A DNA stretch of 64,000 nt from Cyrtodaria siliqua (GCA_037043455.1 JAWPHD010000289.1:1-64000); one strand, 5' to 3'. Positions 33,475-44,799 are shown, counted from the first letter of the stretch. Numbers and translations are program-made. Notes: generated by a model not told the origin, from the sequence alone.

Positions 33475-33650
33475 GTCCTTAAGGACTTATGTAGACGTCA
33501 TCATAGGGTCAAAAATCTGTCCGGTCACCGAACAATCAAAGAGGAAAGCATAGTGTCGAACTGTAAATTGTCAACCAATTAACATGCAGTGCTTTGCAAA
33601 GTGATAGGGTATTAACCTATTTTGATGAACTTTTTAACAAGTTTACTTCG
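33475..33650 (-). pseudogene. A-family RT C-terminal scrap
   Basis: The sequence acttatgtagacgtcatcat, agagg-aaagcatagtgtcgaac, caaccaattaacatgcagtg and tttttaacaagttta is the minus-strand C-terminal region of the RT (from MMTPT backwards to KLVKKF). Single-base deletions break the frame. It has no tail and no upstream RT. Confidence 0.65.
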
Positions 33651-33734
33651 AAAAAATAACCTACGAAAAAATACAATATTGCATGTATCTATCGTAACGC
33701 CTATAGATATTTTTAAACTATAGATGTAGGTTAA

Positions 33735-34085
33735 GAACTCTTCTTGGTTGTGCTAGGATAAGAACTGCAATAGATATAGACTTGGAAACACAGCTTACAC
33801 GCACAATTTTATGTGTAATGGTACACATTTTATGGGCATAATTTGGGTTCCATGGGAGCCCATGGTTTACAGGAACCAAATTTCTTATGCAGCCCGTAAG
33901 ATAATGCTATAAGAAAGCCCATGGCCAACTTTGATTGTGCTGAGATAAGAAATGTACGAGAAATAGACTTATAAACGCAGCCTACACGCACACCTTGATG
34001 TGGGACGCCGACGCCAACGCCGACGCCGAGCGGGGGTCATTACATAAGCTCTCTTATTCTTCGAATAGTTGAGCTAAACATTGCC
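33735..34085. repeat. MITE-like repeat with internal 78-bp direct repeats
   Basis: Two direct copies of about 78 bp, 33739-33815 and 33926-34005, share ggttgtgctaggataagaa and acacgcacaatttta-type words. A GACGCC-rich run (34002-34030) follows, then an ending ataagctctcttattcttcg, aatagttgagct whose ends can pair (agctc ... gagct). This GACGCC plus agctc ending is a pattern I associate with a common bivalve MITE, from memory and unverified. Confidence 0.55.
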
Positions 34086-34479
34086 TATAATACACTATTA
34101 TATACACCTAATTCCACGTCATATTACAGATATATCTCAACGTGCTTTGTACAAAAAGGGGCTACAACTAATTGCAGAAAGGACAACTCTGGCACGTCAC
34201 CTTTTAATCAAAGTATACTTTGATTCACGAAATTCATAAAATTAATATTGAAGTTTAGCTTGAAAAAGGCAAGCCAATTCAGTATTGTCTTTAATGTTAA
34301 GAGATTTCAACGCTTAAAGCTTAAGTTTGGTCACCTGCTTTAGCCAAATGCACATTCTGTCGATCATGACACTTTAAAGGGGTAACCATTGTTGTGTTCG
34401 GTGCTGTTCAAACCTTCTTTACGAAAAAGACAGGGCTAATGTGGCCCTGTACCATTCGATTAGCTGTAGCATATTAAAC
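34086..34479. other. Stretch without recognised gene
   Basis: No supported gene or repeat. Confidence 0.4.
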
Positions 34480-34530
34480 ATACATTATATAGTGAAAATA
34501 TCCATTTTGCTTTTCTTTTTCTTTTCAGTA
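34480..34530. mobile_element. Solo right end of the 16.1-kb MITE family
   Basis: The word ttatatagtgaaaatatcca followed by ttttcttttcagta is a diverged copy of the right inverted repeat at 16646-16695. No left partner was found nearby. Confidence 0.5.
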
Positions 34531-34649
34531 TATATACTTTTGTATATATGCATGTAAGTAATGAACTGTTTGTCCGAAATCTATGACCGTATCAATTTAT
34601 TTTTAGAACATACAACAATTGAGATTGAGCCTTATTATAAACACTACAT

Positions 34650-34870
34650 GTATCATCGGTGTGTTCTTGGGCAATACACTTTCCCTTAGCCTCGTCCGTC
34701 GGATGGGGACGTAAACTCGGCGGTCCCGTGTATCGGTCTATCCTACGAGCACGTTAAAGAACCATAGGAATCTATTCGATAATAAGAGTAGGGCACGGTT
34801 CCCGGATTCCTATGTATCCTCCCCCTCTATCTAGGGCGGTAAATACCCTATACTGTGTCGATCAAAGTTA
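34650..34870 (+). mobile_element. SINE body, head missing
   Basis: The segment has the conserved SINE-like words gtccgtcggatggggacgta, ggcggtcccgtgta and gagcacgttaaagaacc, followed by a tail with cctccccctctatctaggg. I know this central domain (a ggacgttaaa ... gcacgttaaagaacc signature) from invertebrate SINEs. The tRNA-like head is not recognisable upstream, so the copy is 5'-truncated. The family name is left open. Confidence 0.6.
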
Positions 34871-35604
34871 AACAACATTCAATTCATACACATGTCAATG
34901 TTCACTTGTTGGGTTAAGGTCAGATCAAAGTGTTTACATCGAGAAATAATATAAATGGTATCCTCGTGCTATATACATACTCACATGGCTAACTCCGGTG
35001 AATCAACAACTAGATACATTGCGCTTATGGAAGGTTTACAATTATAGAACCTTACAATTCTTTATATCCGGCATTCCATGTTGATAGTTGACAGTTAAGG
35101 ATTTCACGTGCGAGTTCTGTAAGTAAATTTGGAGTTTTCAGTGAAAAACTATCAATTCTTTGGAGACCAAGTAAACAACCTGTGTAGATAAAAGAAAAAG
35201 ACGAATAAAGTCAAAATGACAAATATATGAACAATTACTGGGAACGTCTAAAGTGTCAACACGGAATTGTTAGTGTTTTAGAAAACATAAATAGCACACC
35301 ATTATATATATGATACCATTTCTTTATGATTCCATTTTCTCACTTCAAATTTTATATGAACTGAATCAACGTGTGTTTGCTTGAATGGTGTTTTAGCGCA
35401 TTTTCAGCGCATGTTAGGCCATATGTGACGGTCAATTGTGTTATGGTATGGTCATTTTTTTCTGAGTAGATTCAATACTGTATACCTTCCACCATTTTAA
35501 GAATTTACACTTTCTCAATTGACAAGTCGAGCTCCCATTGGGATTTTAATACGCCGCGGTGTGAGTAGATACAGTTTTTGGCGCAGTGTCTTTACTATCC
35601 CGGC
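34871..35604. other. Stretch without recognised gene
   Basis: AT-rich; no coding region, RNA or repeat recognised. Confidence 0.4.
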
Positions 35605-36181
35605 CACGGAGGTTCTTTTCTTGATTTAGATCTCTCGATTGAAAATGCTGAAATAATTAGCAAAATCTATGACCAGAGAGATGATTATAATTTTGACATT
35701 GTTAATTATCCCTTCTTGGATGGTGATGTTCCCCGAGCAACTTCTTATGGGCAGGGGTGTATGTATCTCAACTTATTCGATTTTCAAGAGCTTTTACTCG
35801 AGTTGAGGACTTTAATATTTGTATAACTAAAAAGTTACTCAATCAGGGTTACCGTTACCATTAACTTCGTAAAACCTTATTATTATCGTAACCCTGATCT
35901 TCTTTCCAAATATAAAAGTAATTTAAGGACTCTTCTGCGACAACAAACCTGACTTATATGGTGATGTGATTTATAAACTTCGTAAGATTCTTGGTCATGA
36001 TCACTTTCATAATTTCTTTGTTAAACTTGTTAAAACGTTTATCAAAAGAGGTTATGACCCTATCATTTTGCAACGTACTGCATGCTTGGTGGTGGACCCT
36101 TTTACAGTAAGCCACTATGCTTTTCTCTTTAATTGTACGATGACCGGACAGGCTGTGGACCCTATGATGACGCCTACCTAA
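35605..36181 (+). pseudogene. A-family RT, C-terminal half
   Basis: Blocks in order: FLDLDLSIENAEIISKIYDQ, RDDYNFDIVNYPFLDGDVPR, ATSYG with a 3-bp insertion, a frameshift, then a deletion in the GYRYH region. It ends with the open C-terminal block 35966-36181 (MIYKLRKILGHDHFHNFFVK to MMTPT). The catalytic RT half is missing on the 5' side, where the copy starts at the FLDLDL block. Confidence 0.8.
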
Positions 36182-37145
36182 AGCCCATTGGGACGGTGGC
36201 GTTTGATGATTGTCTCTGGTCTTTCTTGTCGTGCCCTTAATGGTTTATTCTCTTACTGCTCTGGCTTCTGCCAAGTCATTGAGTACCTTCATTGTGGCTT
36301 CATAGGCTATTGTTTTTTGTATTATATTTACACGAGCACATTTGTGTTTTACTTATATTGCCTATTGATGCTTATTAGATCATGGCGGGGGTTTCTTTAT
36401 TTACACTGTCCTGTTTAAATGGGATGACAGTAGGGTAAGTGTGATGGTTGGTGAACCCTAGAACCGGTTTAAACTCCCAGTGGCCTGCTTTGCCACTGAC
36501 CGTTCTAAGGCGGTAGCCCTGTTGTCAACACTTTTGTGTTTGTGATGTCGTTTGCATTTATTATTGCTTTTGCCTTCTTGTTTGTCGGTTTGCGTGTTTG
36601 TTTCTGTGTTTTGTGGTTGACTGTCCTCCTTGAAAGCTACTTTCCCTGTCCGATCTTTTTTTATTTCTTTGTCTATGATCTTTCTTGTCGTGCCCTTAAT
36701 GGTTTATTCTCTTACTGCTCTGTCTTCTGCCAAGTCATTGAGTACCTTCATTGTGGCTTTATAGGCTATTGTTTTTTTTGTATTATATTTACACGAGCAT
36801 ATTTGTGTTTTACTTATATTGCCTATTGATGCTGCCTTGTTGGTTAGAGATTAGATCATGGCGGGGATTTCTTTATTTACACTGTCCCGTTTTAATGTAA
36901 TGACAGTACGGTAAGTGTGAGGTTTGGTGCATCCTAGAACCGGTTTAAACCCCCAGTGGCCTACTTTGCCACTGACCGTTCCAAGGCGGTAGCCCTATTG
37001 TCAACCCTTTTGTGTTTGTGATGTCGTTTGCATTTAATATTACTTTTGCCTTGTTTGTCTGTTTGCGTGTTTGTTTCTGTGTTTTGTGGTTGACTGTCCT
37101 CCTTGAATGCTACTTTCCCTTTTCGATCTTTTTATATTTCTTTGT
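35605..37145 (+). mobile_element. A-family copy with tandem 3' tails
   Basis: The RT C-terminal half (35605-36181) is followed by a full tail (36182-36668) ending tccgatcttttttta. A second tail (36669-37145) then begins at gtctatgatctttcttgtcg, the point about 35 bp into the first tail. The second tail ends with ttccct-tttcgatctttttata. The two tails are very similar and both hold the hairpin (36975-36990 in the second). The head-to-tail arrangement matches that of the minus-strand copy at 5399-7830. Confidence 0.85.
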
Positions 37146-37699
37146 AGTCCATTGTGATCTCTTGATATTTTATTAATAAACAGTAGCCATTGGCAACATT
37201 TGACACATTGTTTCAGTATCAGTCTTTAAGTACTAATTGACCTGCAAGCTGTAAGATATGAATACGTGAGTTCTCACACTATACTGTATTTGCTTACATA
37301 CCTACATAAATAAACATCGTATCAAACTGTTTTCAGCCTTGTCAAAACGATGGAGAAATAGATAACACATTGCCAGACATGATCTTATCTTAGATCGTTT
37401 ATCAGCTTGCACATAGACGATAAGAAGAGTATGAAAGGAGAAATGTTGAAATCGTGTATTAACCAGGTTACCGAAATGCAATATCAACATCTTTTGAATG
37501 CTTATGCGCATCTTATTAGTTTTCCTCCGTATTGGCTTCATTTCCTCAGGCATACAGTTATTGCTAGGGTAAAATGTTATTGTTATTGATACGCCGTAAT
37601 AGTGAATACGCGATATCTCGAGTAAAGTAAATTGGATATTCAAGTCATAATCCGTGGTTCAGAAAAAAACTCAAATATTTGTAAGTAGTGAGCATCTGA
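37146..37699. other. Stretch without recognised gene
   Basis: Open frames on both strands (37302-37643 reverse, 37407-37589) overlap and show no domain. I do not support a gene. Confidence 0.35.
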
Positions 37700-38335
37700 C
37701 AATACGGTTAGAGTGAGGTTTGGTGCACCTTAAAATCTGGTTTACACCCCAGTGACCTATTGCCACAGAACGTTGACAATAGGTTTGTGTTTGTGATATC
37801 GCATGCCTTGGTAGCCCTATTGTCAAGAGGTTTGTGTTTGTGATATCGCATGCCTTGGTAGCGCTATTGTCACTAGGATTGTGTTTGTAATATCACATGC
37901 CTTGTTTGCCCTATTGTCAATAGGTTTGTGTTTGTGATATCACATGCCTTGTTTGCCCTATTGTCAATAGGTTTGTGTTTGTAATATCACATGCCTTGGT
38001 AGCCCTATTGTCAATAGGTTTGTGTTTGTAATATCACATGCCTTGGTAGCCCTATTGTCACTAGGTTTGTGTTTGTAATATCACATGCCTTGGTAGCCCT
38101 ATTGTCAATAGGTTTGTGTTTGTGATATCACATGCCTTGTTTGCCCTATTGTCAATAGGTTTGTGTTTGTGATATCACATGCCTTGGTAGCCCTATTGTC
38201 AATAGGTTTGTGTTTGTGATATCACATGCCTTGCTTCTTATTTACATTGCGTGTTTTACTTGATGAGTGTTTTGATTTGACTGTGTTCGGTGAAAGCTAC
38301 ATTTCCTGTTCGAATTTTATACATACTTTTATGCG
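37700..38335 (+). mobile_element. Family C tail with an internal expanded minisatellite
   Basis: The tail starts agagtgaggtttggtgcacc, passes a tgccacagaacgttgacaat word, then enters a 47-bp array (37781-38238). It leaves through cttatttacattgcgtg and gactgtgttcggtgaaagct to the C terminus acatttcctgttcgaatttt. The array unit is a piece of the tail itself. Confidence 0.85.
37781..38238 (+). repeat. 47-bp minisatellite, 9.7 units, derived from a retroelement tail
   Basis: Units start at 37781, 37828, 37875, 37922, 37969, 38016, 38063, 38110, 38157 and 38204 with exact 47-bp spacing. Each reads aggtttgtgtttgtgatatc, rcatgccttgg, tagccctattgtcaat. In ordinary tails this stretch (tagccctattgtcaaccctt, ttgtgtttgtgatgtcgttt) occurs once. 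The array therefore arose by amplification inside an inserted tail. Confidence 0.95.
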
Positions 38336-39667
38336 GGGTAGTTAACATAATTGCGTTGCGTTTCTGACTTACACATCTCAGTAAGACAGTCCAAAAAGCA
38401 CCAATTGTTTGAGAGTTGGTACACTCTGTGTGCTTTCTGAAAATGCTGCATATATAACTTCCTGTATACACATAGACACTATTTATCTGTGCTCTGTAAC
38501 TTTAGAACAAAAAGCTCTTAAATTAAACTTGGGATTAAAACAACGCTTAAATTAAACTAGGGATTATTATGTACCTCAGTAACGATTTTACAATATCGCA
38601 TACTGAAAACAGTTCAATAAAACAAGTCTTTAAGATTATAACCTTTTTAGTAGAGGGGCTGCAACTATTATCGTGGACATTCTTTTACTTTGAATACTAA
38701 GAGGAGGAATTGTATTTCTCTAGATATTTTTCATTAAAGTTGAATGGCCACCCTTTTTATATTATTATCAATTAACAAACTGAACTCTTAAATATCATAT
38801 CAACATTTGTTGACAGTCCCGGAGAGAAACATATATTTAAATCCGCTACTAAGTTGTATGTAAAAATAAGTATTATTTGCATGACGTAGATAATACTTTT
38901 ACCACGTCGTGACTGCACGGGGAAATGAGGTAAATCCCGTATTGTATAGCTGCACAACTATTGCCAGATAATTAATAAATACATTTACCTGTGGATTAAT
39001 TTACCTGTTCAAAGTTTTCTACGTCATCAAACAAAATCGTATTATCGCTTTACACAGATATTGCAATGCATGAATTGTAAACATCTATTGTTGTGTATTG
39101 ATTTCGATTTTAATAAACATAAATATGTTCAGGAAACAAAACATGGCCGGGGAACTTTAAGTTAAATCATATGTAATATATTTAACGTGTTGTATCTGTG
39201 TCCTCTTAGCATTCTTACCTAGATTCATCCATCATACATATTATATATATGTATTATATATATTTTAAAATTGTGTCTCCATGATTGGCACGTAATTGGG
39301 CCTTGAGCATTTTCTCTTGTTTTCGCTTGATTTCAGTTTTCCTCCTTAAATTTTTTCATGTAGGAATGTTACTTTATACGAGAGTTATACTTGTTTTATT
39401 TATTTTGTTCATGAGTTTTTCCAATTACGTCAGTATGTGCTCCATATTTTCAAAAGTACGCTTTACATATATCTTTCTTGCTTTTGGGTCTGTATTGAGC
39501 GGAGTGTGCATGATACTGGATGTTGAATGATCAATCGTTAATTTGTATGTGGCTGGTTATGTGATGTATGAGTCTGAAGAAGATAGAGTGCTACGGGTCT
39601 GGCAGTCTAAGATTTGAATAACCTCGACCTCTAAATGTTATTGATGTAGTCCGCCCAAGTCATCCTA
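38336..39667. other. Stretch without recognised gene
   Basis: No supported gene. An 81-codon open frame at 39285-39530 is hydrophobic and phenylalanine-rich, as expected for AT-rich noncoding DNA. Confidence 0.35.
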
Positions 39668-39775
39668 GGGTGCATGACTGAAACCTTACTGCTACCCAAT
39701 TAAAACTGTAAAACTGGACAGTGTGAATAAAGAAATCTCCAACAGGCTTCATCCTCTAAAACCTAGTCAGCATAT
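39668..39775 (-). mobile_element. Degenerate retroelement tail scrap
   Basis: The words gggtgcatgactgaaacc, ttactgctacccaatt, aactggacagtgtgaataaa and gaaatctccaacaggctt follow the tail order in minus orientation with many changes. It is an old copy. Confidence 0.5.
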
Positions 39776-40839
39776 ATATCCCATTCATATGGATTTTATA
39801 CTAAGGAATTTATATTTGAGCAATATCCGATATCAATGCAAGACATATTTCATCACAAATCAGCATATGCTAGTATCAGCTTTTGACATTACAAAACGCT
39901 TCGATTAAAGTCTGATCTCAAATGATTTAACACGCAAAACAATGTCTTCTTTCATACTCTTTTTGTGTAGGTACAACAGTACATCGAATTATATCGAATT
40001 GCAACAACACAGAGATAAGCATAAAGTATGTTGTATATAGAAATTGAAGAGCACGCATCCATTTTTCTAATCTTCTGCCTTTTGAGCATAACATATTTTA
40101 GAGATTAAAACAACCACTATCAATCTACAGAGATATTTATCAGACAACCTAATATTATAAAAAAAAAAAGAAAACAATCCAGGAAGGACATATTTCACAC
40201 ACAATCATACATTCACAAGCGAAATGGAAATTTGATAATACGATATAAATGTTCCATTACCACGCATGCAGCTCGTTCAGTTGTGTTGTGAAACTATGTA
40301 CTGATATATATCCATAATTTGGTTACTTTTCAGAAATATGACAGCTTTGTGAGACGCGTCAATTGTTATCGTCATTGTTCAAATTGTCACATTGTAAAAC
40401 CAACACGATAAGCATGTGACGTAACTAGAATGTTATAGGGTTATGTCCTCGAAAGTTACTGACATTGTTTCACACTTCCGTGATTTTTTTTTTTCTCCGC
40501 ATCGACAATTTTTTGTGATATAACTGTACTTTTATGTAATAATATTTACAACTGATAGCAAAATAAATTCCATATGAACTAAGAACAGAAATACGCCGAG
40601 TCGTCGTGTTTAGTCCAATGTTAGTCCAAACACTAACTTAATATACAGCTCATGCAATGCATATGAAACTAAGGCACTCTGTGAGGGGTTTCTCTTGGAT
40701 TTGGTATCGGCACCCATTACTCTTGAAGATCCCATCCAGTCCCTTTAAAAGTGGCCAATAAATGATCAACATTGTAGAATATTGTTAAGTGTAAATGAAA
40801 AAGGGTCAATAAAAGCTATACAAATAAACAGAGGCTCTC
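39776..40839. other. Stretch without recognised gene
   Basis: AT-rich; nothing supported. Confidence 0.4.
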
Positions 40840-40965
40840 ACATGAGTGTCTATTTAATATTGAATTTATTAAACGAGTTGGATAAAATTATATGATGCGA
40901 TGCTGTGCTGAGTATTACATCAATTTTATTCAACGAAATTAATAACAGTTACTTCAATATTAAAT
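40840..40965. repeat. Imperfect foldback, about 50-bp arms
   Basis: Left arm gtctatttaatattgaattt with gttggataaaatt pairs with right arm words aattttattcaacg and acttcaatattaaatagg. The arms are separated by a short centre. It may be a MITE remnant; no target duplication is clear. Confidence 0.55.
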
Positions 40966-41034
40966 AGGCATGACTGTGTGATTATATTTCTCACCTCCAA
41001 AAAAAGCCTTATTCACAACATGTATTATTGTTGA

Positions 41035-41520
41035 GTTGGTAGCCCTATTGTCGACCCTTTTTGTGTTTGTGACGTCATATGCCCTTTTTCTTTATCGACA
41101 TTGCCATTCATGCTCCTACTGGTGAGCTTCTGTACAAATACCTCGCTATAGTCCGGCATTTAGTGCCCACTCGCTATTGTCCGGCATTTACTGCCCACTC
41201 GCTATTGTCCGGTATTTAGTGACCATATTGACATGAAAATGTAATTATACGTTCATTCCATAAAAAGTCAAAAAGTCAAAAAGTCAATCTCTATCAATAA
41301 ATTAGGTATACAACCTAAAACCTGGCTTAAACCCCCAGCGGTCTTTTTTTTTTTTTGCCACTGACCGTTCCATGGCGGTAGCCCTATTGTCAACCCTTTT
41401 GTGTTTGTGATGTATTAATTGTCTTTTATTCATCTTTAAATGGGTTCTTTGTTTCTGTGTGTATTTGTGGTTGACAGTCGTCCTTGAATGCTAATATATA
41501 TCTGGAGAGAACATTTTGTA
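41035..41520 (+). mobile_element. Two retroelement tails (C-like then A) with a 28-bp repeat
   Basis: 41035-41110 reads tggtagccctattgtcgacc and gacgtcatatgccc, a C-like tail scrap. 41142-41225 holds three 28-bp units (ctcgctattgtccggcattt, agtgccca). 41300-41515 is a clear A tail: acctggcttaaacccccagc, the hairpin variant accgttccatggcggt, and tgacagtcgtccttgaatgc, ending before the SINE-like head and Tc1 element. Confidence 0.75.
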
Positions 41521-41524
41521 CCAA

Positions 41525-41618
41525 CCACTTACTAACGGATTCGAACCCGCAGCCCTAGACACCTACCGCAACACAGCGCCTCGCTCAATAGCAGACGCAT
41601 TAGCCCAATCAACCACCT
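41525..41618 (-). mobile_element. tRNA-like SINE head
   Basis: On the minus strand tggttgattgggctaatgcg is an A-box-like start and gctgcgggttcgaatccgtt a strong B box, about 70 bp apart. The intervening region does not fold into a clean anticodon arm, so this is not called a tRNA gene. The Tc1 element follows directly at 41626 and may have inserted into it. Confidence 0.45.
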
Positions 41619-41625
41619 ATATATA

Positions 41626-42570
41626 CTGGGAACAATATTTAAGGGAACTTCAAATTTACTCATATCGCATAAATATACAAATGGAGTTGCGGGAGGACAA
41701 GTCCAATGGAATGTCAATATCTGGTCCATGCATCATGTGCATCCATGCATGTACGACATCTCCGAGGCATACTTGATATCAAACGGCGGATATTCTCCCT
41801 TGGAATTCGCCGCCATTTGTCATGCAAGGCTTGCCCCAGCTGTTGCAAACTGTCTACCTTGAGCCGTCTGTTGCGAACCTTGCGCCCCAAAACATCCCGA
41901 AGATGTTCGATGGGGGGACATGGTGTATCTCCAATGACGGAGCTGACGACCTCCAAATTGGTGTGCCCACTGGTTCCTGAGACGCTTGTATGCTCTAGTG
42001 AGACAGACAAACTCCTTTGAAAGGACGCCGCGAGGTCAATCCCGCACTTTCAGTCTGTTTGCATGGTTGACAATTGGATACCCGTGGCAGCCCTAAAGCT
42101 ATCCCTTAATTCTCGTGCAGAAATGAACCTATTGCGCAAAGTGGTGGTTCGGATGTAACTGTCATGCAGGGGGGTTTCCTTTCGTGGTCTTCCCGTACCA
42201 CCTCTAATCTTGACCCCACCTGTTTGTTGATATCGGGTAACCAGTCTAGAATTGACATTTTTTGATTTTCCAAAGTGTCTAGCAAAGGCATTTTGAGATT
42301 GGCTAGCCTCAAACATGCCTATAGCACGCAATCACCCTTGCGACCATTTTTGAACGTTTCACACCATCAGTGTGCGATGTGGCTGTACCCTTGAAAGGCA
42401 CGTGTAAGTAACTAGGATGTGCCATCCTGAACAACATGATCTGCACGTGCAATGGACAAAATTTGATTAGGTTTGATGTCCTCGTTCGATAGATATCCGA
42501 ACTATAACAAAGCCGCCCATGGCCATATCAATCCGAATGTGCTGGGGGTTCCCTTAAATATTGTTCCCAG
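41626..42570 (-). mobile_element. Tc1/mariner element with internal deletion
   Basis: Terminal inverted repeats are identical over 23 bp: ctgggaacaatatttaaggg at 41626 and its reverse complement ending at 42570. They are flanked by TATA on both sides, consistent with the TA target of this superfamily. The 945-bp body holds the two ends of a transposase gene on the minus strand but lacks its middle, so the element is non-autonomous yet retains both ends. Confidence 0.9.
41714..42331 (-). pseudogene. Tc1-like transposase, N- and C-terminal remnants
   Basis: The N-terminal part (42050-42331) reads MRAIGMFEASQSQNAFARHF then a helix-turn-helix continuing KSKNVNSRLVTRYQQTG and GRPRKETP, as in Tc1 DNA-binding domains. 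The C-terminal part (41714-42010) contains PPIEHLRDVLGRKVRNRR, LQQLGQALHDKWRRIP and LISSMPRRC, the usual Tc1 ending with the third catalytic acidic residue (E of PIEH). About 170-200 central residues with the first two catalytic aspartates are deleted, and the two parts are out of frame. It cannot make an active enzyme. Confidence 0.9.
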
Positions 42571-42924
42571 TATATATATGTTATTACATGTGTAGGTGTG
42601 TGAACAAGTAATTAAAAACGAGGAGTAGAAAAGTAAACTGCCTGTATATACATGTTACTACCTTTATCTTTTTAATTTGTTAAATAATTATCATGAATAA
42701 TCAATATTCAACAACATGCATTTCAAACAACTCCACTGCATTTAAATATCAAGTCAATATCTTTGTTTTATAACTTCTTCGCGTGTTAGTGTCAGATCAA
42801 CATGTACGTTTTACAACTGGATTGTATGTATATGTAAGATTAATATGATTATAGATGACATAGTGGGTGATTATTAAAGTAAACATATTAGGAACGTGCA
42901 GTTACTGATTTCAGAAGAATTTCA
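42571..42924. other. Stretch without recognised gene
   Basis: AT-rich; nothing supported. Confidence 0.4.
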
Positions 42925-43740
42925 ACTTCGTAACCCTGATCTTCTTTCCAAATATAAAAGTAATTGAAGGACTCTTCTGCGACAAGACTATCACAATATG
43001 ACGCCTATGGTGATGTGATTTATAAACTTCGTAAGATTCGTGGTCATGATCACTTTCATACTATCTTTGTTAAACTTGTCAAAAAGTTTATCAAAAGAGG
43101 TAATGACCCTATCATTTTGCAACATACTGCATGCTTGGTGGTGGACCCTTTTACAGTTCGCCACTATGCCTTCCTATTTAAGTGTACGATGACCGGACAG
43201 GCTGTGGATCCTATGATGACGCCTACCTAAAGCCCATTGGGACGGTGGCGTTTGATGTTTGTCTATGATCTTTCTTGTCGTGCCCTTAATGGTTTATTCT
43301 CTTGTTGCTCTGGCTTCTGCCAAGTCATTGAGTACCTTCATTGCGACTTTCTAGGCTATTGCTTTGTATTGAATTATATGTACACGAGCATATTTGTGTT
43401 TTATCTTTATTGCCTATTGATGCTGCCTTGTTGGTTAGAGATTAGATCATGGCGGGGATTTCTTTATTTACACTGTCCTGTTTAATGGGATGACAGTAGG
43501 GTAAGTGTGAGGTTTGGTGCGACCTAGAACCGGTTAAAACCCTCAGTGGCTTTTGTTGCCACTGACCCTTCCAAGGCGGTAGCCTTATTGTCAACGTTTT
43601 TGTGTTTGTGATGTCGTTTGCATTTATTATTACTTTTGCCTTCTCGTTTGTCTGATTACGTTTTTATTTTTGTGTTTTGTGGATGACTGTCGTTCTTGAA
43701 TGCTGCTTTTCCTGACCGATATTTTTATCTTTCTTTACTT
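42925..43740 (+). mobile_element. A-family copy: RT C-terminus and tail
   Basis: It begins cttcgtaaccctgatcttct (the NPDLLSKY block), includes the C-terminal ORF end (42964-43230, IYKLRKIRGHDHFHTIFVKL to MMTPT, stop), and continues through one full tail (hairpin near 43560; ending gctgcttttcctgaccgata, tttttatctttctt). It is a 0.8-kb 5'-truncated insertion. Confidence 0.85.
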
Positions 43741-44189
43741 CATGTATCAATAATAAATTACAAGCTTACAACACCTTAAACGTGTCCAAATTAATACATC
43801 ATTCATTGCAACATTGTTAATTGAACTGAAAAAAAATCTCCCTAAAAAATAGCCATTGGGCAAACGTTCCTTCCATTAAACTATTAACATCTCCTAAATA
43901 ATTTATAACATTTTTTTTTCTTTAAGTAGATTATATAATGAGATTTATTGACTCCGCAAGACATTCTATTTACATTTTTTCAATTGAGATGAATATTTGT
44001 ACACGATGCACCAATGGGAATCACAGAATACATTTAATTCGCAAATGTTCGGCGTTTAGTGAATGACACGTTTACCAATTTGCTTTATGGTAAATTTGCC
44101 ATTTACTACCCGAGTTCAAAACCGATCAATTATTATATTTAAATACATTTTCATAGTAACAACAATAACATGCCTTGTGATTGAGATCT
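43741..44189. other. Stretch without recognised gene
   Basis: AT-rich; nothing supported. Confidence 0.4.
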
Positions 44190-44610
44190 CTTTGATTGTG
44201 CGATGACCGGACAGACTGTGGAGCCTATGATGACGACCACCTAAATCGTTATAGGACGGTAGCGTTTGATGTTTGCCTTTAATCGTGTCTTGTTGTACCC
44301 TTAACGGTTTATTCGCTTGTTTCTCTGGCTTCTGCCAAGTCTTTGTGTACTTACTTTGTGGATTTCTATGCTTTTGTTTTTTTATATTATAATACTTATT
44401 ATACATGATCATTTATGTGTATTACTTATATTGCCTATTAATGCTGCCTTGTTTGTTAGAGAGTATAACCTATTTAGATATATTTATTTACACTGTCCCG
44501 TTATTGAGATGACAATAGAGTAAGAGTGAGATTTGGTGCAACCTAGAACCTGGTTTAATTGGCCATTGGCCACTTTTTTGCCACTGACCGTGCCATGGCG
44601 GTAGAAAATC
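44190..44610 (+). mobile_element. Diverged A-family tail
   Basis: Plus-strand copy from the last RT codons (gtgcgatgaccggacagact, gagcctatgatgacgac) through ttctggcttctgccaagtct, aatgctgccttgtttgttag, gtgagatttggtgcaaccta, to the hairpin accgtgccatggcggta, where it stops. The terminal 150 bp of the tail are missing (3' truncation or later deletion). The candidate CACTA-like element starts 68 bp downstream. Confidence 0.75.
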
Positions 44611-44799
44611 ATTCTGTTAAAATTGTCTTTATACATACAAGAAATAACTGAAAACACGAAGTCGAATTGAAAAGTTACACTGCATGAAATAAGGGGTTTA
44701 ATCACAACTTAAATCTCAATTAAACTACACTTTTATTCCTAGTATAATGAGGTATCATCACGTTTAATTACCCCCAATTTTCAAATTTAATTCATCTTT

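Noticed and set aside
36188..36829. Cys/Phe-rich hydrophobic frames (for example those with FCQVIEYLHCGF and FAFLFVCLRVCFCVL) that recur near every A copy on either strand
   Set aside because: They are translations of the conserved 3' tail of the retroelement after the RT stop; they shift frame between copies and are not proteins.
41714..42020. Plus-strand 104-codon frame opposite the transposase
   Set aside because: It is the antisense of the recognised transposase C-terminus.
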